Assembly (NCBI RefSeq): GCF_023272795.1
Contig: NZ_CP096829.1
Span: 4,278,001-4,342,000 of the forward strand
Length of the DNA stretch: 64,000 nucleotides
Origin: Flavobacterium humidisoli
GTDB lineage: Bacteria; Bacteroidota; Bacteroidia; Flavobacteriales; Flavobacteriaceae
Direction: 5' to 3'
Shown: positions 17,477 to 26,039 of the stretch, piece after piece
Numbering within the stretch: position 1 is the stretch's first letter
Layout of the letters: each line of letters starts with the position of its first letter
The notes under the pieces: model-generated
Seen by the model: only the letters and a program-made list of their open reading frames with translations
Databases searched by the model: none
What the model was told of the DNA's origin: nothing
Made by a program: the position numbers and the translations under genes

Positions 17477-19060
17477 TTATATTTGAGATAGTGTTAGTTT
17501 ATTATTTACTGTACGAACAATTTGCAATGGATTTTCATTTTGCAATTCAGCAGGCAGCAATTCATTTGGCCAATTCTGATAACTTAATGGTCTAACCCAT
17601 CTGTAAACTGCGTGTATACCTACGGCAGTATAACGTGAATCTGATGATGCAGGATAAGGTCCGCCGTGAATCATCGAAGCGCAAACTTCGACTCCCGTAG
17701 GCACGCCATTAAAAATCAAGCGTCCCACACGATTTTGTAGAGCAGAAATGATCTCTTTATGAATTTCTATTTCGTTCTCTTCACTTATGATTGTTCCTGT
17801 TAGCTGTCCTTCTAGTTTAGAGATCACTTCTATTAGTTCAGCCTCATTTTCGCATTCAATTAAAATAGAAAATGGTCCAAACACTTCGCTATGTAATATT
17901 TTATTCTCTAAGAATTCTTTTCCGTCAACCTTTAAAACTGTAGGAGTACCATGATTTAAAATTGTTTCTCCTTTAAACTCAGCAATTTTCGAGACTCCGT
18001 TCTGTTCTTTAATTTTTGCAATTCCACTATTGAAATCAGCATAAATAGAAGGATGCAACATACAGCTAGGCTGAATTTTTTCGATTGCTTGGTTAAGATT
18101 TTCTTCAAACCTATTCAATTCTTCTCCTTTTAAAGCTAATAATAATCCTGGATTTGTACAAAATTGTCCTGCTCCTAAAGTAATGGAGCCCGCATAAGCT
18201 GTCGCCCATTTTTGACTGTTTTCTTTCAATGCTTGAGGCAAAAGCACCACAGGATTAATGCTTCCCATTTCGGCAAATACTGGAATTGGTTCTGGACGTT
18301 GAGCGGCTAAATCGCATAAGGCACGACCTCCTTTAATGCTTCCCGTAAAACCTACTCCTTTTACCAACGGATGCTTGACCAAACTTGTTCCAAGCGTTCT
18401 ACCGTCTCCTACAAGATTAGAAAAAACACCTTCTGGCATGTTCGTTTCCTCAGCTGCTTTTATAATAGCTGATGCAACCATTTCGCCTGTTCCTATATGC
18501 ATGGAATGGCTTTTTACTATAACCGGACAGCCCGAAGCTAAAGCCGAAACTGTGTCTCCACCACTTGTAGAAAATGCAAAAGGAAAATTGCTTGATCCAA
18601 AAACCACTATTGGTCCTAGAGGAACTAACATTTTGCGCAGATCTTCTTTTGGTGAAGGCTGTCTATCCTCTATTGCAGTATCAATTGTTGCCTGAACCCA
18701 ACTTCCTTCAGTAAGCATTTCGGCAAAAGCTCGCAACTGACCAATCATTCGTCCTCGTTCTCCTTCTGCTCTACCTTTCGGATAGCCTGATTCAATGCAG
18801 TATTGCTCTAGGAGAACATCTCCTAAAGCTAAAATTTCATCGGCAATTGTATTTAAAAATTTAGCTTTTTCAAGACCTGATTTTTTTTTATAACTCGTAA
18901 ATGCTTTATTGGCCAAACTAACCGCTTCCTCAATTTCATCATCAGTTGCCTCTATAAAAACCCAAGGATTTTCTTTATTCAATAACGGATTGAACGTTTT
19001 TAAGACTTTTGAACCACTGGCCTTAAGCTGGCTTCCTATATAATTTTTTCCTGTAATCAT
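17477..19060 (-). CDS. 2,5-dioxovalerate (alpha-ketoglutarate semialdehyde) dehydrogenase
   Basis: The 527-aa protein is an NADP-type aldehyde dehydrogenase. The catalytic Cys is C301 in GAGQFCTNPG, the general base is E264 in VFAEMGSINP, and an FGSSNFPFAFSTSGGDT cofactor segment is present. The length and these motifs match the ketoglutarate semialdehyde dehydrogenase group rather than the ~480-aa betaine or succinate semialdehyde enzymes. It performs the last step of hydroxyproline catabolism, forming 2-oxoglutarate. It is downstream of the deaminase gene with a 135-nt gap containing a palindromic repeat. Confidence 0.87.
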   Translation of the reverse strand: MITGKNYIGSQLKASGSKVLKTFNPLLNKENPWVFIEATDDEIEEAVSLANKAFTSYKKKSGLEKAKFLNTIADEILALGDVLLEQYCIESGYPKGRAEGERGRMIGQLRAFAEMLTEGSWVQATIDTAIEDRQPSPKEDLRKMLVPLGPIVVFGSSNFPFAFSTSGGDTVSALASGCPVIVKSHSMHIGTGEMVASAIIKAAEETNMPEGVFSNLVGDGRTLGTSLVKHPLVKGVGFTGSIKGGRALCDLAAQRPEPIPVFAEMGSINPVVLLPQALKENSQKWATAYAGSITLGAGQFCTNPGLLLALKGEELNRFEENLNQAIEKIQPSCMLHPSIYADFNSGIAKIKEQNGVSKIAEFKGETILNHGTPTVLKVDGKEFLENKILHSEVFGPFSILIECENEAELIEVISKLEGQLTGTIISEENEIEIHKEIISALQNRVGRLIFNGVPTGVEVCASMIHGGPYPASSDSRYTAVGIHAVYRWVRPLSYQNWPNELLPAELQNENPLQIVRTVNNKLTLSQI

Positions 19061-19100
19061 GTTTTTATCTAATAAATGAATATTTTCCAGTTGCAGTATT

Positions 19101-19162
19101 CGGTCGCAGTCTCAGTAAAAATCACCCCTAAGATTATGACTGAGACTGGCGCTGGGACCGAC
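19101..19162. repeat. Palindromic repeat inside the hydroxyproline operon
   Basis: CAGTCTCAGT (19108-19117) and ACTGAGACTG (19140-19149) are perfect inverted 10-mers; the outer GGTCG/GGACCGAC bases extend the stem imperfectly. It sits in the only large gap of the operon (19061-19195) and has no T run, so it looks like a REP-type insertion that could act as an mRNA stabiliser or processing hairpin. Confidence 0.6.
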
Positions 19163-19195
19163 ATGGATAATTAAAAGCCAATCTGCAAAATGCTT

Positions 19196-20110
19196 TTATA
19201 AATTTTTATAGTCTGGCAAAGTTGGTCTTGTACGTATTCCTTCGGCAATAATAGCCAGAACTCTTTCTTTTTCTGCTCCTTGCAATGGCAATCTCGGTGC
19301 ACGAACATGTTCTGAACCAATTCCTGTGGCAACTTCAGCTAATTTGATATTCTGAACCAAAAATGAATTAATATCCAATTCTAATAAAGGCAAAAACCAT
19401 CTGTAGATTTTCAAAGCTTCTTCGATTCTTCCTGCTTTTGCTAATTTGTAAATAGCTACTGTTTCTGCAGGAAAAGCACAACCCAATCCAGAAACCCAAC
19501 CGTCTGAACCCATTAATAGACTTTCTAAAGCCAATGTGTCCACTCCCGATAATATTTTTAAACGGTCTCCAAAACGATTAATCATTCTAGTCACGTTAGA
19601 AATATCTCTTGTAGATTCTTTTACGGCCTGAATGTTATCGAATTTTAACAACTCTTCGAACATATCTAAAGTAACATCGATTTTATAATCGATAGGATTG
19701 TTATAAACCATGATAGGAAGTGTTGTATTCTTAGCTACTTCGCTGTAAAAAGCAACCGTTTCAAAATCTGATGCTTTATAACGCATTGGAGGCAGCATCA
19801 TTAATCCTTTTGCTCCATCTTGTTCTGCTTTATTGGCCGCCAAGATGGCTCCTTTTGTAGTTTGCTCTGCAATATTCATAATTACAGGCACTTTATTTTC
19901 TGTAAGCGAAACAGTATGTTTTACTAATTCTCTTTTTTCTTCTTCTAAAAGTGTACTGGCTTCTCCTAAAGTGCCTCCTAAAATAATTCCTGAAACTCCA
20001 GCATCTAATTGCGCCTTCATATTAACTTCAAACATTTTGAAATCTAATTTATCATCTGCAGTAAATTTTGTAGTTACCGCTGGCATTACGCCATTCCATT
20101 GAATACTCAT
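19196..20110 (-). CDS. 1-pyrroline-4-hydroxy-2-carboxylate deaminase (DHDPS/NAL superfamily)
   Basis: The 304-aa protein is a class I aldolase-fold enzyme of the dihydrodipicolinate synthase family. It has Schiff-base Lys164 (IQAVKEST), Tyr136 (IMVYNNP) and the phosphate-loop-like GGTLGE at 45-50. Members in hydroxyproline operons deaminate and dehydrate pyrroline-4-hydroxy-2-carboxylate to 2,5-dioxopentanoate. It is the first gene of the minus-strand operon, next to a divergent AraC regulator. True dihydrodipicolinate synthase is less likely given the operon. Confidence 0.85.
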   Translation of the reverse strand: MSIQWNGVMPAVTTKFTADDKLDFKMFEVNMKAQLDAGVSGIILGGTLGEASTLLEEEKRELVKHTVSLTENKVPVIMNIAEQTTKGAILAANKAEQDGAKGLMMLPPMRYKASDFETVAFYSEVAKNTTLPIMVYNNPIDYKIDVTLDMFEELLKFDNIQAVKESTRDISNVTRMINRFGDRLKILSGVDTLALESLLMGSDGWVSGLGCAFPAETVAIYKLAKAGRIEEALKIYRWFLPLLELDINSFLVQNIKLAEVATGIGSEHVRAPRLPLQGAEKERVLAIIAEGIRTRPTLPDYKNL

Positions 20111-20132
20111 AATTTTAATTTTTTATATAAGC

Positions 20133-20140
20133 CAAAATTA
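20133..20140 (-). promoter_or_regulatory. -7 promoter element of the hydroxyproline operon
   Basis: The minus-strand sequence TAATTTTG (TAnnTTTG) lies 22 nt upstream of the ATG at 20110, in the divergent intergenic region shared with the AraC gene. Confidence 0.5.
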
Positions 20141-20259
20141 TCTAGAAACAATAGAGTTAGCCTTTCAAAAATTATCACAAAACAATACTATATTACCCTG
20201 TACAATGGCAAAACTTAAAAAACAGAGCATTATAGCATCATTTTTTTGATCAAATACAA

Positions 20260-20267
20260 TATATTTG
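20260..20267 (+). promoter_or_regulatory. -7 promoter element of the AraC regulator gene
   Basis: TATATTTG matches TAnnTTTG exactly and lies 22 nt before the ATG at 20290. A poly-T/TTTG stretch at 20241-20248 is too close to be an ideal -33 box. Confidence 0.5.
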
Positions 20268-20289
20268 ATAGTAACTAACTAACCACTAT

Positions 20290-21135
20290 ATGAAAGTTTT
20301 TCCATTTAAAATTCCAAAATCTGGAGAGGATCCCCTTATTTATCAAGAAGATATAGAAGTATCATTTTATGATAAATTGCATCAGCACGAAGAAATTCAG
20401 ATTAGTTTTATCGAAAAAGGAGAAGGTGACGTTTTTGCTGGCGATACAATATCGCAATATCGTGAGGGCGATATACTCGTAATTGGAAGCAATTTGCCTC
20501 ATGTTTTTAGAAGCGACGTTCAGGAAAATGAGGTGTCCGTAATGCTAACTTTATTCTTTACTTTCAATTCTTTTGGGAAAGATTTTTTTGAATTGTCTAC
20601 TTTTCGAAATATCCAACCCCTTCTAGAAAGCACCAAGAATGGATTTATTATTCATAACGCACCCAAAAAAGTGGTCAAGTATTTTAAGAAACTTAAAAAT
20701 GCTGATAGCTACACGCGCTTTATACTGTTTCTTGATATACTAAAATGGCTTTCAACATCAGAAACTACTCCGCTTTCTAATTATTTATACCAAAAGAAAA
20801 TAACGGATAATGAAGGCAAAAGAATGCAGATCGTATTTGAGTATGTTATGACCAATTTCCATAAAAATATAACGCTCGATGAAATAGCTTCGATCGCTAG
20901 CATGACTAAAAATGCTTTTTGTCGGTATTTTAAAGTTCGTACCAACAAATCTTTTTTTCAATTTCTTATCGAAGTTCGTATTGAAAGAGCGGCAAAATTA
21001 TTATCTCATAATGAAGAACTCTCCGTTTTGGAAATTGCAGAATTATGCGGTTTTAATAATATTTCCAATTTTAATCGAAAGTTTAAAGAACTAAAACAGA
21101 TTTCTCCTTTGCAATACAGAAAGCTGAATTTGTAA
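20290..21135 (+). CDS. AraC-family transcriptional regulator of the hydroxyproline operon
   Basis: The 281-aa protein has an N-terminal cupin-like sensor domain (HQHEEIQISFIEKGEGDVF, roughly residues 20-90) and a C-terminal double helix-turn-helix (residues ~185-280). The C-terminal part includes LDEIASIASMTKNAFCRYFK and the closing AraC signature SNFNRKFKELKQISPLQYR. It is divergent from the hydroxyproline operon, sharing a 179-nt control region, so it most likely controls that operon. The ligand is unknown; hydroxyproline or a pathway intermediate is inferred. Confidence 0.87.
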   Translation: MKVFPFKIPKSGEDPLIYQEDIEVSFYDKLHQHEEIQISFIEKGEGDVFAGDTISQYREGDILVIGSNLPHVFRSDVQENEVSVMLTLFFTFNSFGKDFFELSTFRNIQPLLESTKNGFIIHNAPKKVVKYFKKLKNADSYTRFILFLDILKWLSTSETTPLSNYLYQKKITDNEGKRMQIVFEYVMTNFHKNITLDEIASIASMTKNAFCRYFKVRTNKSFFQFLIEVRIERAAKLLSHNEELSVLEIAELCGFNNISNFNRKFKELKQISPLQYRKLNL

Positions 21136-21294
21136 AATTTGTTCTCGTTGTTCATACAGCTATTCTTAGACCTTTTTCTAATAATGTATCGACAATATAT
21201 TTCGTTTTCTTATAAAGAATTAAGCATCCCGATTCTAAACGCGTCGAACTTGTCATTATAAACCGGACTACTCAAAATATAAAAAGTGGTACAT

Positions 21295-21323
21295 TTTGAT
21301 GATACAGCAAAACAATACTTTTG
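21295..21323 (+). promoter_or_regulatory. Promoter of bioB
   Basis: TTTG at 21295-21298 and TACTTTTG at 21316-21323 resemble the -33 and -7 elements of the Bacteroidota housekeeping promoter with a 17-nt gap, slightly short of typical. The ATG at 21354 is 30 nt downstream. Confidence 0.55.
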
Positions 21324-21353
21324 GCTAAAAATCATAAAGCATCAAAATAAAAA

Positions 21354-22343
21354 ATGAACGGAAAAATAAGAAACGACTGGAGCAGAGAAGAAATTCAAGC
21401 GATCTACGATAAGCCTTTATTAGAATTAGTTTATGAGGCTGCAACTGTACACCGCAATTGGCATAAACCTTCAGAAATACAAGTTTGCACCTTGCTTTCT
21501 GTAAAAACAGGTGGCTGTCCTGAAGATTGTTCTTATTGCGGACAAGCAGCACGTTACCATACCGATATTAAAGTTCAAGCTTTATTGCCAACCGAAAAAG
21601 TATTAGAGCACGCACAAAAAGCAAAAGAGGGTGGCTCATCTCGTTTTTGTATGGCCGCCGCTTGGCGTGAAGTTCGTGATAACAAAGATTTTGACCGTGT
21701 TATTGAAATGGTAAAAGGCGTTAACGATCTTGGACTAGAAGTGTGCTGTACGCTAGGAATGCTTACCGAAGAACAAGCTATACGTCTGCAAGAAGCGGGT
21801 TTGTATGCTTATAATCATAATTTGGATACTTCTGAAAGTTATTATGACGAAATCATCAGTACACGTAAGTTTGATCAGCGTCTTGATACTATTAATAATG
21901 TCAGAAAAGCAGGAATCACAGTTTGCTCTGGTGGAATAATCGGTTTAGGAGAAACTCCTGCAGATCGCGTTTCTATGTTGGCAACTTTGGCTACTATGCC
22001 TGTTCATCCCGAATCTGTTCCTGTAAATGCCTTAGCGAGAGTAAAAGGAACTCCATTAGAAAACAACCCAAAAGTGCCTCTTTGGGATATGGTTCGAATG
22101 ATCGCCACTGCGCGTATCATTATGCCCGCTGCTGTTGTCCGTTTAAGTGCTGGACGCATCGAAATGACCGAAGAAGAACAAGCTTGGTGTTTTATGGCTG
22201 GTGCCAATTCTATTTTTACAGGAGAACGCGAAACCTTATTGGTAACACCAAATCCAGGACTTTCCGAAGACATGCAAATGTTTCAAAATCTTGGACTTAA
22301 ACCTTTGGTTAAAGAGAATAAAAGTAGCTGTTCGGTAATTTAA
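21354..22343 (+). CDS. bioB: Biotin synthase
   Basis: The 329-aa radical SAM enzyme carries the CxxxCxxC cluster as C55, C59 and C62 (GGCPEDCSYCGQ). It also has conserved BioB segments such as FCMAAAWREVRD, NHNLDTSESYY and GANSIFTGERETLLVT, the last around the second [2Fe-2S] site. It inserts sulfur into dethiobiotin in the cytoplasm as the last step of biotin synthesis. It is a single gene with its own promoter-like element and terminator; the other bio genes are not in the window. Confidence 0.96.
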   Translation: MNGKIRNDWSREEIQAIYDKPLLELVYEAATVHRNWHKPSEIQVCTLLSVKTGGCPEDCSYCGQAARYHTDIKVQALLPTEKVLEHAQKAKEGGSSRFCMAAAWREVRDNKDFDRVIEMVKGVNDLGLEVCCTLGMLTEEQAIRLQEAGLYAYNHNLDTSESYYDEIISTRKFDQRLDTINNVRKAGITVCSGGIIGLGETPADRVSMLATLATMPVHPESVPVNALARVKGTPLENNPKVPLWDMVRMIATARIIMPAAVVRLSAGRIEMTEEEQAWCFMAGANSIFTGERETLLVTPNPGLSEDMQMFQNLGLKPLVKENKSSCSVI

Positions 22344-22365
22344 GGATTAATTTACTGGATCATAT

Positions 22366-22394
22366 TAAAAAGAGACTTTAAAAGTCTCTTTTTT
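22366..22394 (+). terminator. Terminator after bioB
   Basis: An AAAAAGAGACT stem pairs with AGTCTCTTTTT and is followed by T residues, starting 23 nt past the bioB stop. The A/T flanks make it usable from both directions, and it also lies just beyond the end of the minus-strand gene at 22428. Confidence 0.8.
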
Positions 22395-22427
22395 TATGTC
22401 TTCATTTAAAAAAAATAAAACTCTAAT

Positions 22428-23132
22428 TTAAATATACCTCACAAACTCATCCCTTTTATCATAAGGAATATCATAATGAAGAGATTTTAAAATCATTGTA
22501 TTCCAAGGTTCCCATTTATCGGCAAGTTCTGTATTTGTTACTTTATAATGTTCTAAAATTCCTTCGACAAAATAATCCTTAAGAGGCATATTTAAAATTC
22601 TTTCTTCTCCATCCTGAGTTAACTCTATTTTATATTCCAGTTCCTCTTTATCATTAATGTGGAAAGTGAATATACCGCTGTCCCAAGAACTCAAATATTC
22701 TAAATCACCATCATCATCATATTCTGTGGGCACAAGGTCATTATCTTTTTCATATTCAAATATCATAGACATCATACGATAATTTACCCATTGGTAGAAA
22801 ACCTCAGCGTAATCAAGTAAATCTTGTTTTGCTATATCGTTTTCCCATTTATATGTACTCAGGTAGTCTCCGTTATTTTGAATTTCAAATATGGCAACAT
22901 TAAATTGATCACTTGTTTCAATTCTATCTTTGAAAATTTCATAAATAGAACGCTCGTACGCAAACAATTCTCTCCCATCTAAGGTTGTTTCTTTCCTACC
23001 GTCATTACAAGAATAATAAACTCCTATATTATAACTTCCTCCCAGCGTAAAAGTGAACTTTATTTCTAATATATTATAAGAGAATTCTCTATAGTATTCG
23101 TAAAAAGCTTTTACTGCATCTTGTTCTTTCAT
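22428..23132 (-). CDS. Hypothetical acidic protein
   Basis: The 234-aa protein starts at ATG 23132; the longer frame to 23159 begins with TTG. It is soluble, acidic and rich in Tyr, Glu and Asp, with no signal peptide or membrane segment. An acidic stretch, TEYDDDGDLEYLSSWDSG, lies past the middle. The overall look is like single-domain immunity or YezG/DUF600-type proteins, but no toxin gene is adjacent and I do not recognise the family. Confidence 0.55.
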   Translation of the reverse strand: MKEQDAVKAFYEYYREFSYNILEIKFTFTLGGSYNIGVYYSCNDGRKETTLDGRELFAYERSIYEIFKDRIETSDQFNVAIFEIQNNGDYLSTYKWENDIAKQDLLDYAEVFYQWVNYRMMSMIFEYEKDNDLVPTEYDDDGDLEYLSSWDSGIFTFHINDKEELEYKIELTQDGEERILNMPLKDYFVEGILEHYKVTNTELADKWEPWNTMILKSLHYDIPYDKRDEFVRYI

Positions 23133-23296
23133 TTTTAAATCTAGATTAAATACTGACAAACCATTCCGTGTTTTACAAAGTCAGGTAAACTATCATTGGT
23201 AAAGATATCAACTTCAAAATATTCTTTGCAAGTCATTTTCAAAAACATTTTAAATCTTTATTGGTAATTTTACCAAATCAGAATTTTAAACAAAAA

Positions 23297-23791
23297 ATGT
23301 ACAAAAAAGCCCTTCCGCCCTTAATTGACCATTCTACAATTATTCTAATTATGGGAACTATGGCTGGAGAACAGTCTATTGCCAAGCAACAATATTATGC
23401 AAACAGAGGAAATCTATTCTGGAAGATTCTGTTTAGTATTTTTGAGGAAGAATTTAGCGCTTCTTATGAAGATCGAAAGGCATTAGTAAAAAAATATAAC
23501 ATTGGTCTTTGGAATGTTTTACAAAGCTGTAAAAGAGAAGGAAGTCGCGATGCCTCTATTACAGAAGAAACGATTAATGATTTTGAAAGCTTGCATAAGC
23601 AGTATCCTAATATAAAATATGTCTTTTTTGAAAGTAAAGCTGCTGCGAAGTATTTCCAAAAACATACAGCTCCGCAAGAAGGAGTCACTTATATAACTCT
23701 GCCATCAACTAGTGGATTAAATGCAGGTTTAACGAAAGAGGAAAAAATAGCACAATGGAAAAATATATCTCAAATAGCACTTTCAAAATAG
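23297..23791 (+). CDS. DNA-deoxyinosine (hypoxanthine) glycosylase, UDG superfamily
   Basis: Starting at ATG 23297 gives a 164-aa protein (MYKKALPPL). An earlier ATG at 23261 would add 12 unconserved residues. Family motifs are present: ILIMGTMAGEQSIAKQQYY near the N-terminus, followed by NRGNLFWKIL and GLWNVLQSCKREGSRD, and a late LPSTSGLNAG motif that corresponds to the DNA-contact loop. These enzymes remove hypoxanthine or uracil from DNA for base excision repair. It is a single gene, convergent with the small gene at 23804. Confidence 0.8.
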   Translation: MYKKALPPLIDHSTIILIMGTMAGEQSIAKQQYYANRGNLFWKILFSIFEEEFSASYEDRKALVKKYNIGLWNVLQSCKREGSRDASITEETINDFESLHKQYPNIKYVFFESKAAAKYFQKHTAPQEGVTYITLPSTSGLNAGLTKEEKIAQWKNISQIALSK

Positions 23792-23803
23792 ATTAAAAAG
23801 TAG

Positions 23804-24046
23804 TTACCTGTTTCTCATAATATAGAAAAGTATTTCTTCTTCCAATTCTCTAGAAAGATTTTCAAACTTCATCTTACGACGATAATTTTTCTCACTTCTA
23901 TCCTTATAAAGCTCAGTTTTAGCTGTACTTGCACAGTAGGCATCACATATTACTTTAAATTTTTGATCGAGAATATACAATTCTTTCATGGAATCAAAAT
24001 ACGCTGCAAATTTAACATTGTACAATTCGTCAGGAATAGCGGCCAT
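23804..24046 (-). CDS. Small hypothetical protein
   Basis: The 80-aa protein is mostly helical and charged, with the pattern KNYRRKMKFENLSRELEEEI near its end, and no membrane segment. It is convergent with the glycosylase gene with a 12-nt gap. No family is recognised; it is kept as a gene because the neighbouring spacing is tight, the codon use is ordinary, and it starts with ATG. Confidence 0.45.
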   Translation of the reverse strand: MAAIPDELYNVKFAAYFDSMKELYILDQKFKVICDAYCASTAKTELYKDRSEKNYRRKMKFENLSRELEEEILFYIMRNR

Positions 24047-24773
24047 AGGTCTAGTTGTATTTAAATTAATACTTTATTCTACCTTATAAGTTCATTACAT
24101 TATCAGTTAAAATCAGCTTTTATTTTGCAGGGAGAAAACTGAATTGAAACAATACTTAAAGTTAAAATGAAAAATTTTAATCTTTCTGTTTGAACCTCTT
24201 GAAATGGTTTCAGATTATAATCTGAAACCAGAAATAGTAAAATGAACCTTGAACCGTTAAAATGAAACAATGGTAAAATCCAGTATTTTTTACATCATAC
24301 ACCTATAAATGTACCTCATCATCACTAGAAATTCAGCAATAGCGACGCTTTGCTGCCCTTATCAAAAAGATTCTTCTAGCCTTATAACAAACTTTTTATA
24401 ATTCAGATCGATTAAGAATGCTTCAGATATTTTTGAAAGGCCTTTTTGCAGATTTTTTGGAACTTAAAGTCATAAAATTGTTAATTAACACAAATAGATA
24501 CAAAAACACGTAATAGTACTTATAGTAATATTCCTATATATTAAATAAATTTACATCCCTTTAATTTACAAGCCACAAATCATCAAAATATCTATTCTAT
24601 TTTATTAAATCAAGTTATTAATGTTGGTGGGAGATTTGAGTTTATGCATTGACTAAACTCGATCTGATGGTTAGAGCCGTTTATAACGACGAAAATGTTA
24701 TTATCTATTTTTCATTTCATATGCAATATTAGAAATTAGTACTGCATACAAAAAGCAATAAACTACCCCAAAA
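24047..24773. other. Long intergenic region before the eCIS regulator
   Basis: These 727 nt hold no ORF I can support. Visible structure is a 26-bp perfect palindrome (24205-24230) and a 7-bp inverted repeat GAGTTTA/TAAACTC (24638-24644 and 24654-24660) about 115 nt before the regulator ATG. No clear TAnnTTTG element was found close to the start at 24774. Confidence 0.6.
24205..24230. repeat. 26-bp perfect palindrome
   Basis: TGGTTTCAGATTA followed directly by its exact reverse complement TAATCTGAAACCA, with no spacer. The lack of a loop and of a T run argues for a dimeric-protein operator or cruciform rather than a terminator. Confidence 0.65.
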
Positions 24774-25634
24774 ATGCTCGAAAAAAAATCTATAGTAATT
24801 GGATGTGACGATGTCACGATACTGACTATGATATTAAATGCTATATCAATAGTATCTTCTTATACATTTTCTACCGTTTCTGTATCGACAGGATTAGATG
24901 TTAAAAATGCAATAAACTCTTTAAATCCCGATTTAGTGATTTTAGGTTTCAAACAAAACCAGCTCGTTTTAAATGATACCAATTTCAATTCTGACAAAAG
25001 AAATATTCCGATTTTATACTTGACTCAAAATTATGAATGCGAGTCATTATGCTGGTCAAAACAAAACATTGTTTTTACTTATCCATACAATCAGATTAAG
25101 AATACCGATTTTTTAATTTATCGAATTCAATCTATCTTTCTTCTCAAAAAAACAGAACCGCAAGTCAAACCAGCAGCGTCGTTTGCAGAAGCAGCTTTTC
25201 AGAAGAACAATTCCGACAAATTAAGCCATTATGTTATGGAATTGGATCAAAAGGTTGAAGTGCTTTTAAAAATAAAAGAACGCATATCTTACCTTTATCC
25301 AAACGTAGACGATGCTACTAGAATTGAACTAATGTCTATTGTAAATTCGATAAAGACAGTCGCGAACGATAATAAACTGTGGGACGATTTTAAAATCTAT
25401 TTTGAACAATCAAATCCAAATTTTCTTCTGGCTCTTGCCAAAAAACATCCTTCTTTAAGTTCTCGAGATTTAAAATACTGCTGCTATATTAAAATGAACA
25501 TGAGCAACAATGACATTACCAATCTTCTTGGCATCAATCAAGAAAGTGTTCGAACTCATAAATATCGTCTAAAAAAGAAACTAACGCTTAAAAAAGAAGA
25601 TGATATCATTTCGTACTTAAGAACAGTTTCGTAA
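24774..25634 (+). CDS. LuxR-type regulator with degenerate receiver domain (eCIS regulator)
   Basis: The 286-aa protein has a response-regulator-like N-terminal domain (residues ~5-125) and a C-terminal LuxR-type helix-turn-helix (residues ~225-280, LSSRDLKYCCYIKMNMSNND...SVRTHKYRLKKKL). The acidic pair is kept (D12, D13), but the usual phospho-acceptor Asp after LVIL is Gly58, and the usual Lys-Pro pair is Tyr-Pro. Phosphorelay control is therefore unlikely. It sits alone, 405 nt before the eCIS operon in the same direction, and is the obvious candidate regulator. The helix-turn-helix resembles those of Bacteroidota TPR-LuxR proteins. Confidence 0.8.
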   Translation: MLEKKSIVIGCDDVTILTMILNAISIVSSYTFSTVSVSTGLDVKNAINSLNPDLVILGFKQNQLVLNDTNFNSDKRNIPILYLTQNYECESLCWSKQNIVFTYPYNQIKNTDFLIYRIQSIFLLKKTEPQVKPAASFAEAAFQKNNSDKLSHYVMELDQKVEVLLKIKERISYLYPNVDDATRIELMSIVNSIKTVANDNKLWDDFKIYFEQSNPNFLLALAKKHPSLSSRDLKYCCYIKMNMSNNDITNLLGINQESVRTHKYRLKKKLTLKKEDDIISYLRTVS

Positions 25635-25776
25635 ATTTTCTCTTCTCTTATTTATCTTCTACAATTGTAATGCTTATTCTATTATAGTATTACAAAAGAT
25701 AGTTTTATGCGATCAATTTTATGATTTTCTTCATTTGTATCACACTCTTTTTAATTTTCTATAAAACATTTTAATC

Positions 25777-25803
25777 AGCACCTTTTTTAAAGGTTGCTTT
25801 TTC
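25777..25803 (+). terminator. Terminator after the regulator gene
   Basis: AGCACCTTT pairs with AAAGGTTGCT (one bulge) and is followed by TTTTTCT. It lies 143 nt past the regulator stop and before the operon control repeats, separating the two transcripts. Confidence 0.6.
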
Positions 25804-25831
25804 TATACTACTAAAACTTTTTTCTAAATTT

Positions 25832-25930
25832 TAGAGGTTTATGCCTCTATTTGAGACAAAGCGTAGACAAAGTTTTTTCTGTCTATATTTTGTCTACAAA
25901 AATGCAAAACATCTTTTGTCTCTGTCTATG
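25832..25930 (+). promoter_or_regulatory. eCIS operon control region: nested TAGAC/GTCTA inverted repeats
   Basis: The outer pair is GAGACAAA (25853-25860) with TTTGTCTC (25915-25922). The inner pair is GTAGACAAA (25863-25871) with TTTGTCTAC (25889-25897). Extra GTCTAT copies lie at 25881-25886 and 25924-25929. A separate hairpin TAGAGG/CCTCTA is at 25832-25849. The cluster is 110-190 nt before the first eCIS gene and looks like a multi-site binding region, most simply for the LuxR-type protein just upstream. Confidence 0.6.
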
Positions 25931-26039
25931 AAAAGTATATTGCTAAATCTTCGTACAAATCTAATTGTCAGTTACTTTTACAAATATTAATAGCCAATTG
26001 ATGCGCTATTGCATTAAATTAATTTAAGAGTTAAATACG

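Noticed and set aside
19196..20110. dapA (lysine-pathway dihydrodipicolinate synthase)
   Set aside because: Same fold and Schiff-base Lys, but it is the first gene of a hydroxyproline operon that needs exactly this family for the deaminase step.
22428..23132. Immunity protein for the eCIS toxins
   Set aside because: It is on the other strand, ~27 kb from the effector genes, and has no recognised immunity family match.
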